A stretch of DNA of 41,876 bases, taken from NCBI GenBank assembly GCA_002071385.1, contig MWFB01000017.1, positions 1 through 41,876 on the forward strand. Reading direction: 5' to 3'. Positions 1 to 7,669 of the stretch are shown here, piece after piece. The translations under genes were made by a program, and so were the position numbers. A model generated the notes under the pieces. That model did no database searches. It had not been told where the DNA came from and saw nothing but the letters and a program-made list of their open reading frames with translations. The DNA is from Bacteroidetes bacterium ADurb.Bin013 (GTDB lineage: Bacteria; Bacteroidota; Bacteroidia; Bacteroidales; UBA932). Each line of letters opens with the position of its first letter. The first letter of the stretch is position 1.

Positions 1-66
1 CGGTTTAAAATATAATGTATTGAAAAAGAATTATATAGCAGTAATGCTACTATTAAAAATTTACGT

Positions 67-596
67 ATGAAAACTATTCTTTATTTACTGTCAATCACAC
101 TGTTACTCATGCTTGTATCCTGTAATTGCCCTTCAGACCAGGTGGATCCTGCTCAGGCAGAGGAGGAATCCATGGTGGTTTTCCAGGATTATGGTCAACT
201 ACCTTTTGTGTTGGACATTGAGGCCTATACCCTAAAAACGATCTCTACAGGCGGGCAATCTGGACAGGGACCCATATGCAGATGACCCTTAAGAGCCTGG
301 CCCCTGGAGAAGAGATTGGATTGGAAAACCATGCTGACACCGATCAGTTTCTCAGGGTTGAGTCGGGAAAAGGAATAGTGGTAATGGGAGATTCAGAAGA
401 TGCGCTGGATTTCCGTGAAGAAGTAAAGGCTCATTTTGCCATATTCATCCCGGCCGGCAAATGGCACAATATGGCCAACACCGGTGAGGAACCAATGAAA
501 ATTTATTCAATATACAGCCCCGTACAACATCCTTTCGTGACCATACATGAAACGTATGAAGACGGAATGGAGGCTGACAGCCATCACATCGATTAA
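67..596 (+). pseudogene. Secreted cupin-fold lipoprotein, broken by a -1 frameshift
   Basis: Two overlapping reading frames together make one small cupin. The first (67-285) has a lipoprotein signal peptide (MKTILYLL...LVSC). The second is open from about 237 to 596 and holds both cupin motifs: ENHADTDQF...ESGKG (about 305-375) and PAGKWHNMANTG (about 452-487), with His and Glu residues in metal-binding positions. The frames meet at an A5 run (234-238). One more A would give ...LKNDLYRRAIWTG... and a continuous protein of about 176 residues. The defect is therefore a single-base loss in a homopolymer. Slippage of the Lys codon AAA by -1 would also restore the frame, so the gene may not be entirely dead. 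The fold is well supported. The substrate is unknown, because single-domain cupins are very diverse. The gene converges with the GIN-domain gene 10 bp downstream. Confidence 0.72.
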
Positions 597-606
597 TACA
601 GGACGA

Positions 607-1263
607 TCACTTTTTTGTCACTTCCGAAGCTCCTGAGGTTTCGATGGAAGTGATCACACAGTTGCCTTTGTAAAGCACCTTGCTTGCACCGGAAGCCTTG
701 ACTTTCATGGCTCCCTCGCAGGTTATTTCCACACGGCTCGCACCCGAGAGTTCACAGTTCAGGGTGATGGCTGTAAAGTCAAATCCCTGGAAACGCGAAG
801 CGCTACTTAGCTTTACTTGGCAATTAATCGCAGATCCCATGAAATTCAAATGAGAGGCCCCGCTGGCTTCAAAGGAAGCCTGGTTCAATGTCATTTCGCT
901 TTCCGAATCAATCCGTGAAGCACCGGAAGCCCTGAAATCTGCTATCAGTGAATGATAAGGGACGGTTACCTCGGTTGCCACTGAAGAATAGCCGATTATT
1001 CCTTTGGAATACGTTACGACCAGCATGTTGTCCTCATCAATGAAGGTTTTCAGGTAGGGCATGAACAACTCGTCTGCCCTGACATGAATGTCTGTCACCT
1101 CATCCGAGATAATGACCCGGATGGCTTTTTCAACAACAATTCCACGGTATGCCGGAGAAACCGGACGGATTTCTTCCACCGCCTTTCCATTGCCAACGAT
1201 ACCCGAGCAGCCATTGAACAGGAACACACTGGCAATCAATGTAAAAAGAAATATTTTTTTCAT
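607..1263 (-). CDS. GIN-domain (DUF2807) lipoprotein
   Basis: A 218-residue predicted lipoprotein. The signal peptide MKKIFLFTLIASVFLFNGC ends in a lipobox with Cys19. The rest resembles the putative auto-transporter adhesin head GIN domain (DUF2807), a right-handed beta-helix-like repeat common in Bacteroidota. The signature seen here is a run of SGAS/SSAS motifs (ASGASRI, ASGASHL, SSASRF, LSGASRV, ASGASKV, TSGASEV) about 17-22 residues apart, each marking one coil. The N-terminal third carries the usual region after NGK (VSPAYRGIVVEKAIRVIISD). The biochemical role of this family is not established; a cell-envelope or surface location is inferred from the lipobox. It is transcribed divergently from the DUF3575 relic and the fimbrial operon. 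Confidence 0.85.
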   Translation of the reverse strand: MKKIFLFTLIASVFLFNGCSGIVGNGKAVEEIRPVSPAYRGIVVEKAIRVIISDEVTDIHVRADELFMPYLKTFIDEDNMLVVTYSKGIIGYSSVATEVTVPYHSLIADFRASGASRIDSESEMTLNQASFEASGASHLNFMGSAINCQVKLSSASRFQGFDFTAITLNCELSGASRVEITCEGAMKVKASGASKVLYKGNCVITSIETSGASEVTKK

Positions 1264-1331
1264 ACTATAAAGATGACGATTTTTTAGAGATGTTGCATAA
1301 TATCATCAAAATACGTATTAATAATATTTTT

Positions 1332-1705
1332 ATGCGGCATAAATATATTGCCCTGATTAGTGTGATTCTTTTCCACTCACACTTCTTGAACGCTCAAGGC
1401 GTCGCCGTGAAATCCAATGTACTATACGACGCCACAACCACCTTCAACCTGGGGATGGAAGTGGCGTGATCCAAGCAGGTGTCCCTGGAACTTTCCGACA
1501 ATTATAATCCCTGGAATTTTTCACAGTTGAGAAAAATCAAACATTGGATGATGCAGTCCGAGATCAGGTATTGGTCAAGGGCTGTTTTTTTCGGTCATTT
1601 TTTCGGTTTTCACGGCCTGGTATCTCAATTCAATGTGGGGAACATTCCTTTTCTTGGTATTGAGGGTGTTTGTAATCAGGGTTTCCTCTACGGGGGGGCA
1701 TTTCT
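1332..1705 (+). pseudogene. DUF3575-family protein relic (internal stop, C-terminus missing)
   Basis: Translation from ATG 1332 gives a signal peptide (MRHKYIALISVILFHSHF...AQG) and the typical DUF3575 start (VKSNVLYDATTTFNLGMEVA), then an in-frame TGA at 1467-1469. The same frame continues with recognisable DUF3575 sequence (YNPWNF...RKIKHWMMQ...RYW...GHFFGFHG...NIPFLGIEGV) until a G7 run at 1692-1698, after which the similarity stops. About the last third of the usual protein of roughly 180-190 residues is absent. DUF3575 proteins usually head fimbrial operons in Bacteroides and relatives, which fits the fimbrillin gene directly downstream. Because there is no stop between the relic and the fimbrillin, the frame runs on into it. 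This should not be read as one 457-residue protein. Confidence 0.75.
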
Positions 1706-1766
1706 TAAAATCAGTAATAATCAAACAACAAAAAGCAAATTATCAACAAAAACCAACCCATTTATT

Positions 1767-2852
1767 ATGAAACAATTATTTTTTGCAGGACTTGCCGCGA
1801 TCCTGATGATCGCCTCCTGCCAAAAAGATGTGATTCCCTCCGAAAATCAGGAGGATTACACACAGAGCCTGTATATCAGGCTGAATCCCGACAATTTTGC
1901 TCCCGCAACAAAAGCCATAACCGATGCCCGTACAGCTAACGGAGCAAAATTTGCCACACCCTTGAAGGTGTATATTTTAATTTCAGATGAAGCTGGAAAT
2001 ATCAAGCACAGAATTCCTGTAGGCACAGTCGCCGATGCGGCCAATCCCCAGCTGGATATAGAAGCCCTGAAAGCAGGTTACCGGCTCAATAATATCTATA
2101 AAATGGCACATAAGGTACAGATAGCAGGTAATCCCAAAGCGGGCAACTTTGCCGGAGATATGGATGCAACTCTTAAATCCATGACGTTGTATAGTGACGT
2201 GGTGGACCTGGTCAACGATATCCAATATGACAACGATCCAACTGAAATTGTCTTGTACGGAGAGGGGAACATCAGTAGCACCCAGGATGGGAATGTTACC
2301 CGGTTAAAGGCCGCAGTTACGTTAAATCCCATGGTATCCCGTTTTCAGATCACACTGGACTATGATGAAGCTGTGATCAAGGAAGTAACGTTCGAGGGGG
2401 TTTATATCAGGAATATTTACCAAACCAGCACTTTCAGAAATGTAGGAGGCGGACTTAATTCGCAGGGATCTCTTGAAGACGATTACACTATTGGTCAGCC
2501 GAAGTTCGTAGCGGATTACTACACAAACATGTTCGATTACAATGTATCCGGATTGGATACCACCAAAGTATTCGCCTATCACTTCTTTCCTTTGACAGCC
2601 CCGGAGATCGTGATCAGGTACAAAGCGAAGAACACCAATGACAACATAGAGAAATTGCGTTTTGTACGTGCGACAGGTTTTAAAGATGGAGACGGAAACG
2701 CATTTTCCAACTGGCTACCGGGGAAATTATACAATGTAGACATTGTTGCCGGTCGTGGTCCTGATGACCCGGTGGGTAAGAATGTAACCCTTGACATAAC
2801 CATTTCAGTTGGTGAACGGGCAGCAGTAAACCTGACTCCTGTTTACCAATAA
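1767..2852 (+). CDS. Fimbrillin-family lipoprotein (probable major fimbrial subunit)
   Basis: A 361-residue protein starting at ATG 1767. This start is preferred to the in-frame upstream one because it gives a complete lipoprotein signal peptide (MKQLFFAGLAAILMIASC, Cys18) after an untranslated AT-rich stretch. The mature part is rich in beta-strand patterns and has the FimA/Mfa1-like layout: an N-terminal domain with NGAKFATPLKVYILISDEAGNI, and a C-terminal domain with MVSRFQITL, VYIRNIYQ and NWLPGKLYNVDIVAG. It ends with a strand-like tail (KNVTLDITISVGERAAVNLTPVYQ region) that could act as the donor strand in polymerisation. In this family the subunit is exported as a lipoprotein, processed at the surface and polymerised. 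It lies 6 bp before the FimB/Mfa2-like gene, clearly in the same operon. Confidence 0.8.
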   Translation: MKQLFFAGLAAILMIASCQKDVIPSENQEDYTQSLYIRLNPDNFAPATKAITDARTANGAKFATPLKVYILISDEAGNIKHRIPVGTVADAANPQLDIEALKAGYRLNNIYKMAHKVQIAGNPKAGNFAGDMDATLKSMTLYSDVVDLVNDIQYDNDPTEIVLYGEGNISSTQDGNVTRLKAAVTLNPMVSRFQITLDYDEAVIKEVTFEGVYIRNIYQTSTFRNVGGGLNSQGSLEDDYTIGQPKFVADYYTNMFDYNVSGLDTTKVFAYHFFPLTAPEIVIRYKAKNTNDNIEKLRFVRATGFKDGDGNAFSNWLPGKLYNVDIVAGRGPDDPVGKNVTLDITISVGERAAVNLTPVYQ

Positions 2853-2858
2853 CAAATC

Positions 2859-3557
2859 ATGACGCTCAGGAGCATAAGACTCGTATTTTTATTGGCACCT
2901 TTTCTGGCAGGATATATTTTTGAGCCTCTGGCAGAGTGTGACAACGTGAGTATTGTCTTCCGCTACCAGGAGAAAGGTGCTGAACGCCAAATTTCTGAAC
3001 ATATTGAACAGGTGCACCTGCTTGTCTATGGTCAGGATAAAAAAAGCGTTCAGCAGCACATCCTGAATTTTGACGGACAAAGCGGGATATACTACAGCAA
3101 CGGGCTGAACCTTACTCCCGGCAGGTATCGTCTTGTGGCAGTAGGCAATGCTTTTGAAAATACGGTTCTTGATGCTCCCGGAAACCCGGAAAGCCTGCGG
3201 CTTACAAATCCCGCATACCTTGCCGGTGGCCGTGTAACCAGCAACGACAGTTTGTATCTGGGTCAAAAGGAAATTGAGGTGTCCCCTTATGAGTGTTTAA
3301 GGGATACAGTTGACATGGCCAGTATTCACCTGAATTTAAACATACTTATAAAGGGCTTGCAGAGGATGAATACAAAAAACGGGAACTCGCCAGTCTCCAT
3401 ATCCATGAACGGTCTCCGGCCCGTATTCTCGCCCTTAAAAGGAGCAATTGATCAGCAGCAGACTTATTATCCCGGAGGAACATATTATGACACCCTGGGA
3501 TTATTTGTCAACCGGTTCAATATCTTCAGCGGGAGTGACTCGTTCGTGGCTCTCTGA
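2859..3557 (+). CDS. FimB/Mfa2-like fimbrial anchor/tip protein, N-terminal part (cut short by an inversion)
   Basis: A 232-residue open frame with an N-terminal hydrophobic segment (MTLRSIRLVFLLAPFLAGYIF) and then a FimB/Mfa2-type start (CDNVSIVFRY...EHIEQVHLLVYG...). The first beta-sandwich continues through LTPGRYRLVAVGNA and IHLNLNILIKGLQ, and a second begins at VSISMNGLRPVFSP and runs to FNIFSGSDSFVAL, where TGA (3555-3557) ends it abruptly. FimB/Mfa2 proteins are usually about 300 residues, so the C-terminus is missing. The stop lies two codons inside a segment that reads as fimbrial protein only on the opposite strand (3548-3794). With that segment flipped, this frame continues without a stop to 4700. 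As written, the product is probably non-functional. Confidence 0.75.
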   Translation: MTLRSIRLVFLLAPFLAGYIFEPLAECDNVSIVFRYQEKGAERQISEHIEQVHLLVYGQDKKSVQQHILNFDGQSGIYYSNGLNLTPGRYRLVAVGNAFENTVLDAPGNPESLRLTNPAYLAGGRVTSNDSLYLGQKEIEVSPYECLRDTVDMASIHLNLNILIKGLQRMNTKNGNSPVSISMNGLRPVFSPLKGAIDQQQTYYPGGTYYDTLGLFVNRFNIFSGSDSFVAL

Positions 3558-3562
3558 AGCAC
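3548..3562 (+). repeat. Left arm of inverted repeat bounding the inverted segment
   Basis: Reads GGCTCTCTGAAGCAC. Compared with the reverse complement of 3780-3794 (GGCTCTATCCAGAAC), the first six bases match exactly and 11 of 15 match overall. Its position at the sense/antisense switch point supports a role as crossover site. Confidence 0.55.
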
Positions 3563-3764
3563 GATCTCCCTGGCAGAAGTATTGTCATGTTTTCCATATA
3601 TACCTATAGGATTGATAATCCTTGGAATTTGCCTTACGGTGACAACTACCGGATCAAAATTACCACTGGGTACGCTCACACGTACCGTGAAAGTGGCCGT
3701 CCTGCTTCCGGTTAGGGAGGTAAATACTGAATAGCTCGCTACAGGAACATCAAATGTTGTAGAC

Positions 3765-4700
3765 GTGGTAGTGCCCGATGTTCTGGATAGAGCCGGTTTT
3801 ATCCGTTTGGGCAGCCAGGCCGGCAATACCGTGCTCAACGGCACCGTAAACGGGGATGCCGGTTCTCAGGTTAGGTTCTATTACCAACCGGATTCGCCAA
3901 CCGGAAGCGCAACAGACAACAGGTTCAGACGGATCAGGGTAACGTATGAAGACGGGTCGCTGGAACATATAGTCTATAACCGGCAGGGATACGGCGACGT
4001 GCAAATGACCGCCGGAGGGGCCTGGTGGTCTTCCTTTAATGCTTTGCGTAATACCAATCCCAGCGGTACCGGAAACTTTGCATTTAATCCCTGGAGTACG
4101 TTCTTGAGCACCTATCTTACTTATTCCGGGTGGTTTTTCAAGTGGGGCAATAATGGTGGAATGCATCCGACTGTTCCAGTGCCCGGTGATGTGAATACCC
4201 AAAACCTGGAATTAACCATTACATCTAATGCTAATCCCAAATCAAACCATCTGACAGGATGGGCAAACATAACCAAGAACGTCTATAACCGGAACGTTAC
4301 CACAAACAGGAGGGAACCCTGCCCGGAAGGTTATATGGTGGCCGCCTCGGCTCAATATACCACGCTGGCTTCTGGCAGCATGGCCTCTGGATATGTGTAT
4401 GATGACGCGGGCTATGAAATGGGAGCTTTGATAGTCAATGGAAGTACAAACCTGTTCTTTCCCATGGGTTCGTGCGGGTACGGTATTCGCAACGGAGCCA
4501 ACAACGGAGCCCTTGAATATGCAGTTTCCGGAACGCCTTCAACCTGGTATTGGGCACGTGGGGCGGACTGTTCCACAGCGGTTGCGCACACCGAGTTTGC
4601 TTTTGAAGGAACAACAATGGGCGTTTTGGCCATTCCCAATATCATAACAGCCGGAAAAACGCAGGATTCAGGTAAATTTGTACGTTGCGTAAGGCAATAA
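3765..4700 (+). CDS. Fimbrial tip-type protein, C-terminal part separated from its start
   Basis: An open frame of 311 codons beginning at an arbitrary internal ATG with no signal peptide. Genuine coding sequence starts near 3789 (RAGFIRLGSQ). Recognisable parts are a strand-rich module ending GSQVRFYYQPDSPTG...RRIRVTYEDGSLEHIVYNRQGYG, as seen before the terminal domain of Bacteroidales tip proteins, and then a C-terminal domain resembling the Fibrobacter-succinogenes-type major paralogous / formylglycine-like fold. That domain has PCPEGYMVA, SCGYGIRNG, TWYWARGADCS and a terminal KFVRCVRQ. In tip proteins this domain is displayed at the fimbrial end. It is in the same frame as 2859-3557 and becomes its continuation if 3548-3794 is flipped. 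In the present orientation it lacks export signals. Confidence 0.7.
   Translation: MVVPDVLDRAGFIRLGSQAGNTVLNGTVNGDAGSQVRFYYQPDSPTGSATDNRFRRIRVTYEDGSLEHIVYNRQGYGDVQMTAGGAWWSSFNALRNTNPSGTGNFAFNPWSTFLSTYLTYSGWFFKWGNNGGMHPTVPVPGDVNTQNLELTITSNANPKSNHLTGWANITKNVYNRNVTTNRREPCPEGYMVAASAQYTTLASGSMASGYVYDDAGYEMGALIVNGSTNLFFPMGSCGYGIRNGANNGALEYAVSGTPSTWYWARGADCSTAVAHTEFAFEGTTMGVLAIPNIITAGKTQDSGKFVRCVRQ
3780..3794 (-). repeat. Right arm of inverted repeat bounding the inverted segment
   Basis: Reverse complement reads GGCTCTATCCAGAAC and pairs with 3548-3562 (six outer bases identical, 11 of 15 in all). The outer edge at 3794/3795 is where the plus-strand fimbrial coding sequence resumes (RAGFIRLG). Confidence 0.55.
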
Positions 4701-4703
4701 ATT

Positions 4704-5318
4704 TTATCCGAATAATACCGTATAAATAGTAACAAAAACGGTCCAGAAACTGATGCCGTTTATAAAAAATATTTCAGTTATACCGTTTACTCCCTGACGG
4801 ATAATGGAGATTAAGGTAATGATCACAGTCAGGCCAATGATAACAAGGCCGGTAATTCCCCCAAATGGCATATTCTCTATTATGGCCGCCTGAAACAGGA
4901 CAATCAGGATTGGAAGGGTCAGGAAAACCACTATGGCCACCATGTTGTGGGCCAAACGCTGCAAGGTGGAGCTAAGACGTCTGAAACTATAGGGTCTGAT
5001 GTTGTGGTGCACGAAAGCCAGGAGGGTGAAGAAAAAAAAGCTGTAGGTCAGGTATTGCATATAGGATTCGTGTGCTCCCAGGTTGTAATATTTTGACAAA
5101 AGCCAGAAAAACACATAATGAAGGACTGCCGTGGCAAACAACAATTGGGTATAACCCCTGACCATTTTCTTGTCGTAGAGTGTCTTGTTGCTTAGAAAAC
5201 TCAGTGACTGCCGGTGCAGGTCAAAGTCTATCTGTCTCACCACCCGCTTGACTGTAAAGGGGATCAGTCCCGCATAGATGAAACCGATAATCAGGATACC
5301 CAGTTTAGTCCAAATCAT
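4704..5318 (-). CDS. Multi-spanning membrane protein of unknown function
   Basis: 204 residues, mostly hydrophobic. Likely membrane segments are near residues 5-22, 62-80, 88-106, 126-150, 153-175 and 183-203. A basic, polar stretch between the first two (KRVVRQIDFDLHRQSL...KKMVRGYTQ) is probably a cytoplasmic loop. I do not recognise a family or any catalytic motif. It converges with the fimbrial gene only 3 bp away and is divergent from the lipoprotein gene at 5389, so it is probably transcribed alone. Confidence 0.65.
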   Translation of the reverse strand: MIWTKLGILIIGFIYAGLIPFTVKRVVRQIDFDLHRQSLSFLSNKTLYDKKMVRGYTQLLFATAVLHYVFFWLLSKYYNLGAHESYMQYLTYSFFFFTLLAFVHHNIRPYSFRRLSSTLQRLAHNMVAIVVFLTLPILIVLFQAAIIENMPFGGITGLVIIGLTVIITLISIIRQGVNGITEIFFINGISFWTVFVTIYTVLFG

Positions 5319-5388
5319 AAGAAAAGGCTAATAACCTTCCAAATTTGGTAAAATCTTCCCGTTTTATCAACTTATGTACCTTTACACC

Positions 5389-6012
5389 ATGAAAACAATG
5401 CTGGCCATTCTATGTATCGGAACCATGTTTTCCTGTGCCCGCAGGGCCGAAAACAAGGTGTTTGAAGAAAAAGTGATCCTGGCACTTGAGCAGCAGCTGG
5501 AGCGCTATCCTCACAGCACGGTAAGGGATGTATACAAGAATTTTTTCCAGGACAAGTTCGGCCCCGGCCATTTGTTGGAAGACACGTCGGCCGCCGGCAG
5601 ATACCTGAGGCGGGAACTGGCCTCTTATGATCCGGATACGCTCCCGGTCAAAGGTCCGTATATAGATTCCACAGGCTGGGAGCATCGTTTTGTAAGGGTT
5701 GACCTGCGTGTGATCGAAGAAGGCAAAGTCAGCTACGAAGTTTTTTTCGAAGCCTTTGTGCGCAGCGTGCAGGCAGCTCCTTCCGTTCCTCTGGGATCAT
5801 GGACACGGGAATGGAACCGTATTGTCGGGATCATGGAAAAACAGCAGTATCCCCTCACCACTCATCCCGGTTACCGGGCCGATAAGGATTCCATTGCAGC
5901 CAACCTGCGCAGGGGAGAATTTGTGGGTCACCACAGCCGGGAATACGTCGCGTCCTATGCCCCGCATTACCGTCTGATAGCAGGCTCAGAGCTTCACTCG
6001 CTGGGCCTCTGA
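5389..6012 (+). CDS. Small conserved lipoprotein of unknown function
   Basis: 207 residues from ATG 5389, chosen over the in-frame ATG at 5374 because it places a clean lipoprotein signal (MKTMLAILCIGTMFSC, Cys15) at the very N-terminus. The mature part is predicted to be mostly helical with a compact conserved-looking core: VYKNFFQDKFGPGHLLED, RFVRVDLRVIEEGKVSYEVF and PGYRADKDSI. No enzyme signature was found. The DKFGPGHLL segment may be the functional centre. Its last 19 bp overlap the end of the convergent fabZ-like gene. Confidence 0.7.
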   Translation: MKTMLAILCIGTMFSCARRAENKVFEEKVILALEQQLERYPHSTVRDVYKNFFQDKFGPGHLLEDTSAAGRYLRRELASYDPDTLPVKGPYIDSTGWEHRFVRVDLRVIEEGKVSYEVFFEAFVRSVQAAPSVPLGSWTREWNRIVGIMEKQQYPLTTHPGYRADKDSIAANLRRGEFVGHHSREYVASYAPHYRLIAGSELHSLGL

Positions 6013-6419
6013 ATCAAAACGAACGAAAGTGTTCCCTGGGCACATATCTCTCCCGCCACACGGGCCTCGGCATGAACAAAGAACACCAGGGATTTTTGCT
6101 TGGTGATATACCCCGAAACTTCTATGGTGTCACCGGGGCGGACCTGGCGTTTGAACCGGACCTTGTCCAAACCCGCATACAGCGGGGTTCTGCCCACCAG
6201 CTGCTCCTTGACAAGCAGGCTGCAGCACTGGCCCATGATCTCACAGAGTATTACCCCCGGCACAACAGGATAGCCGGGGAAATGCCCCTGCAGGAAATAT
6301 TCCCTGCCGGTAACAGTGTACCGGGCATGGACCACCCGGTTTTCATCAACTTCCATCTCATCCACAAGAAGCATGGGCTCCCTGTGAGGCAGAAATTCCA
6401 TGATTTCTTCTTTGACCAT
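5994..6419 (-). CDS. fabZ: FabZ-type 3-hydroxyacyl-ACP dehydratase
   Basis: 141 residues from ATG at 6419; a longer in-frame extension overlaps fabF and has no dehydratase features. It is a hotdog-fold enzyme that removes water from 3-hydroxyacyl-ACP to give trans-2-enoyl-ACP in the cytoplasm. The diagnostic sequence is FLPHREPMLLVDEM near the start and the active-site stretch GHFPGYPVVPGVILCEIMGQ, with catalytic His46 and Glu60 at the usual 14-residue spacing. The length matches the FabZ family. It is the last gene of the fabH-fabK-fabF-fabZ run, 10 bp after fabF, and presumably cotranscribed. Confidence 0.9.
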   Translation of the reverse strand: MVKEEIMEFLPHREPMLLVDEMEVDENRVVHARYTVTGREYFLQGHFPGYPVVPGVILCEIMGQCCSLLVKEQLVGRTPLYAGLDKVRFKRQVRPGDTIEVSGYITKQKSLVFFVHAEARVAGEICAQGTLSFVLIQRPSE

Positions 6420-6429
6420 AACATTGAGT

Positions 6430-7656
6430 TTAAATTTTCCGTAAAGCCACACAGGCATTGTGTCCGCCAAATCCCAGCGAATTGGACATGGCAAGTGTGA
6501 TGGCGGCATTACGGGACTTTCCGGGAATATAATCCAGATCGCACTGGGGATCGGGATTTTCCAATCCGATGGTTGGAGGGACAAGACCCTCTTTGAGGGC
6601 CAGGGCGGCAACAATTATTTCAACGGCTCCGGCGGCACCCAGCATATGGCCGGTCATGGACTTGGAGGAGCTGACAAGCGCCTTTCGGGCCAGTGTTTCC
6701 CCCAAGGCCAGTTTAATGGCCATGGTCTCTATGGGATCATTCAGGGGAGTGCTCGTCCCATGAGCGTTGATATACAGTAAATCATCGGGAATTTGTCCCG
6801 AGGTGGATAAAGCCAGGCTCATGGCCCTGGCCGCGCTCGATCCGTCAGGGCGCGGTGCAGTATAATGGAATGCGTCACAGGTGTTGCCGTAGCCGGTTAC
6901 CTCGGCATACATGGTTGCGCCCCGGCCGAGGGCTCTTTCGTAGGTCTCCAGGATCACGATCCCGGCCCCTTCTCCCATGACAAAACCATCCCGGTTGAGG
7001 TCAAATGGAATGGAGGCCCTTTTTGGATCGGAAGAGCGAGACAGGGCACGGCTGTTGTTGAATCCGCCAACGGCCAGGGGAGTGATGGCCGCCTCGGTCC
7101 CACCTGCAATGATAACATCGGCATAACCGTGGGCTATGGCCAGCCAGGCCTCCCCAATGGCATGGGTAGAAGTGGCACAGGCCGTAACCACGGGCAGGCA
7201 GGGGCCCTGTGCATTGTAAGCAATTGCAATGTTCCCTGCCGCAATGTTGGCTATCATGTTGGGTATGAAGAGCGGGGATACCCTGTTTGGACCATGTTCC
7301 TCCAGCTTCCTGCATTCATTGATGAAAGTGTGGATGCCTCCTATGCCCGAACCCACGTATACTCCAAGACGTTCCGGGGCAACATCCGGAGCACTCTCTT
7401 TCATGGCCTGACGGGCTGCTGCCAGGGCATACAAGACAAACAGGTCGGCCTTGCGGGCTGTGGCAGGGTCTATTCCAAAGGCGGCAGGATTGAAGTCCCT
7501 GACTTCTGCCGCGACCTTCACGGATAGGTCCGTGGTGTCAAAAGACTGGATGGGACCTATCCCGCATACCCCGTTGACGAGATTGTTCCAGAATGAAGGA
7601 ATATCGTTCCCCACAGGGGAAATGATGCCCATTCCTGTAATAACGGTTCTTCTCAT
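6430..7656 (-). CDS. fabF: FabF-type beta-ketoacyl-ACP synthase II
   Basis: 408 residues, the normal length. It catalyses decarboxylative condensation of malonyl-ACP with acyl-ACP to elongate fatty acids in the cytoplasm. The thiolase-fold signature is complete. The N-terminus is MRRTVITGMGIISPVG; the nucleophile Cys160 lies in VVTACATSTHAIGEAW; the catalytic His residues are His299 (NAHGTSTPLND) and His337 (SMTGHMLGAAGAVE); the C-terminal glycine-rich loop is NSLGFGGHNACV. The Cys-His-His triad is that of FabB/FabF rather than the Cys-His-Asn triad of FabH. It follows fabK by 13 bp and precedes fabZ by 10 bp. Whether it makes bulk fatty acids or a special chain cannot be told from sequence, since no acyl carrier protein is encoded nearby. 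Confidence 0.92.
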   Translation of the reverse strand: MRRTVITGMGIISPVGNDIPSFWNNLVNGVCGIGPIQSFDTTDLSVKVAAEVRDFNPAAFGIDPATARKADLFVLYALAAARQAMKESAPDVAPERLGVYVGSGIGGIHTFINECRKLEEHGPNRVSPLFIPNMIANIAAGNIAIAYNAQGPCLPVVTACATSTHAIGEAWLAIAHGYADVIIAGGTEAAITPLAVGGFNNSRALSRSSDPKRASIPFDLNRDGFVMGEGAGIVILETYERALGRGATMYAEVTGYGNTCDAFHYTAPRPDGSSAARAMSLALSTSGQIPDDLLYINAHGTSTPLNDPIETMAIKLALGETLARKALVSSSKSMTGHMLGAAGAVEIIVAALALKEGLVPPTIGLENPDPQCDLDYIPGKSRNAAITLAMSNSLGFGGHNACVALRKI

Positions 7657-7669
7657 AGGTGGGTACTGT

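Larger units (their letters stand above)
3548..3794 (-). other. Inverted coding segment within a fimbrial tip gene (candidate intragenic invertible element)
   Basis: On the plus strand this 247-bp stretch has stops in every useful frame. On the minus strand it is open and encodes regular beta-strand sequence (TTFDVPVASYSV, RTATFTVRVSVPSG, PVVVTVRQIPRIINPIGIYG, AREIVLQRA). This includes the xxxINPxGIY motif that I recall preceding the tip domain in Bacteroidales fimbrial tip proteins. The ends carry an inverted repeat, GGCTCT at 3548-3553 and AGAGCC at 3789-3794. After flipping, the left junction reads FVAL|SRTSG and the right junction LQRA|GFIRL, both in frame 0, giving one ORF of 614 codons (2859-4700). 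The sequence shows the geometry. That a recombinase switches it is inference. Confidence 0.78.

Noticed and set aside
1479-2852. One 457-codon frame starting inside the DUF3575 relic
   Set aside because: The first 96 codons are DUF3575 remains and AT-rich spacer; a complete lipoprotein signal peptide starts at 1767.
3554-3709. Plus-strand continuation of the FimB/Mfa2-like gene in another frame after a CT-repeat slip (reads LKHDLPGR...)
   Set aside because: The frame soon meets several stops and does not resemble the missing domain, whereas the minus strand of the same bases gives a recognisable fimbrial module that joins in frame on both sides when flipped.
3501-3800. AACCGG/CCGGTT pair (about 3510 and 3793) as inversion borders
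   Set aside because: The match comes mainly from a self-palindromic core and does not coincide with the switch of coding strand; GGCTCT/AGAGCC does.
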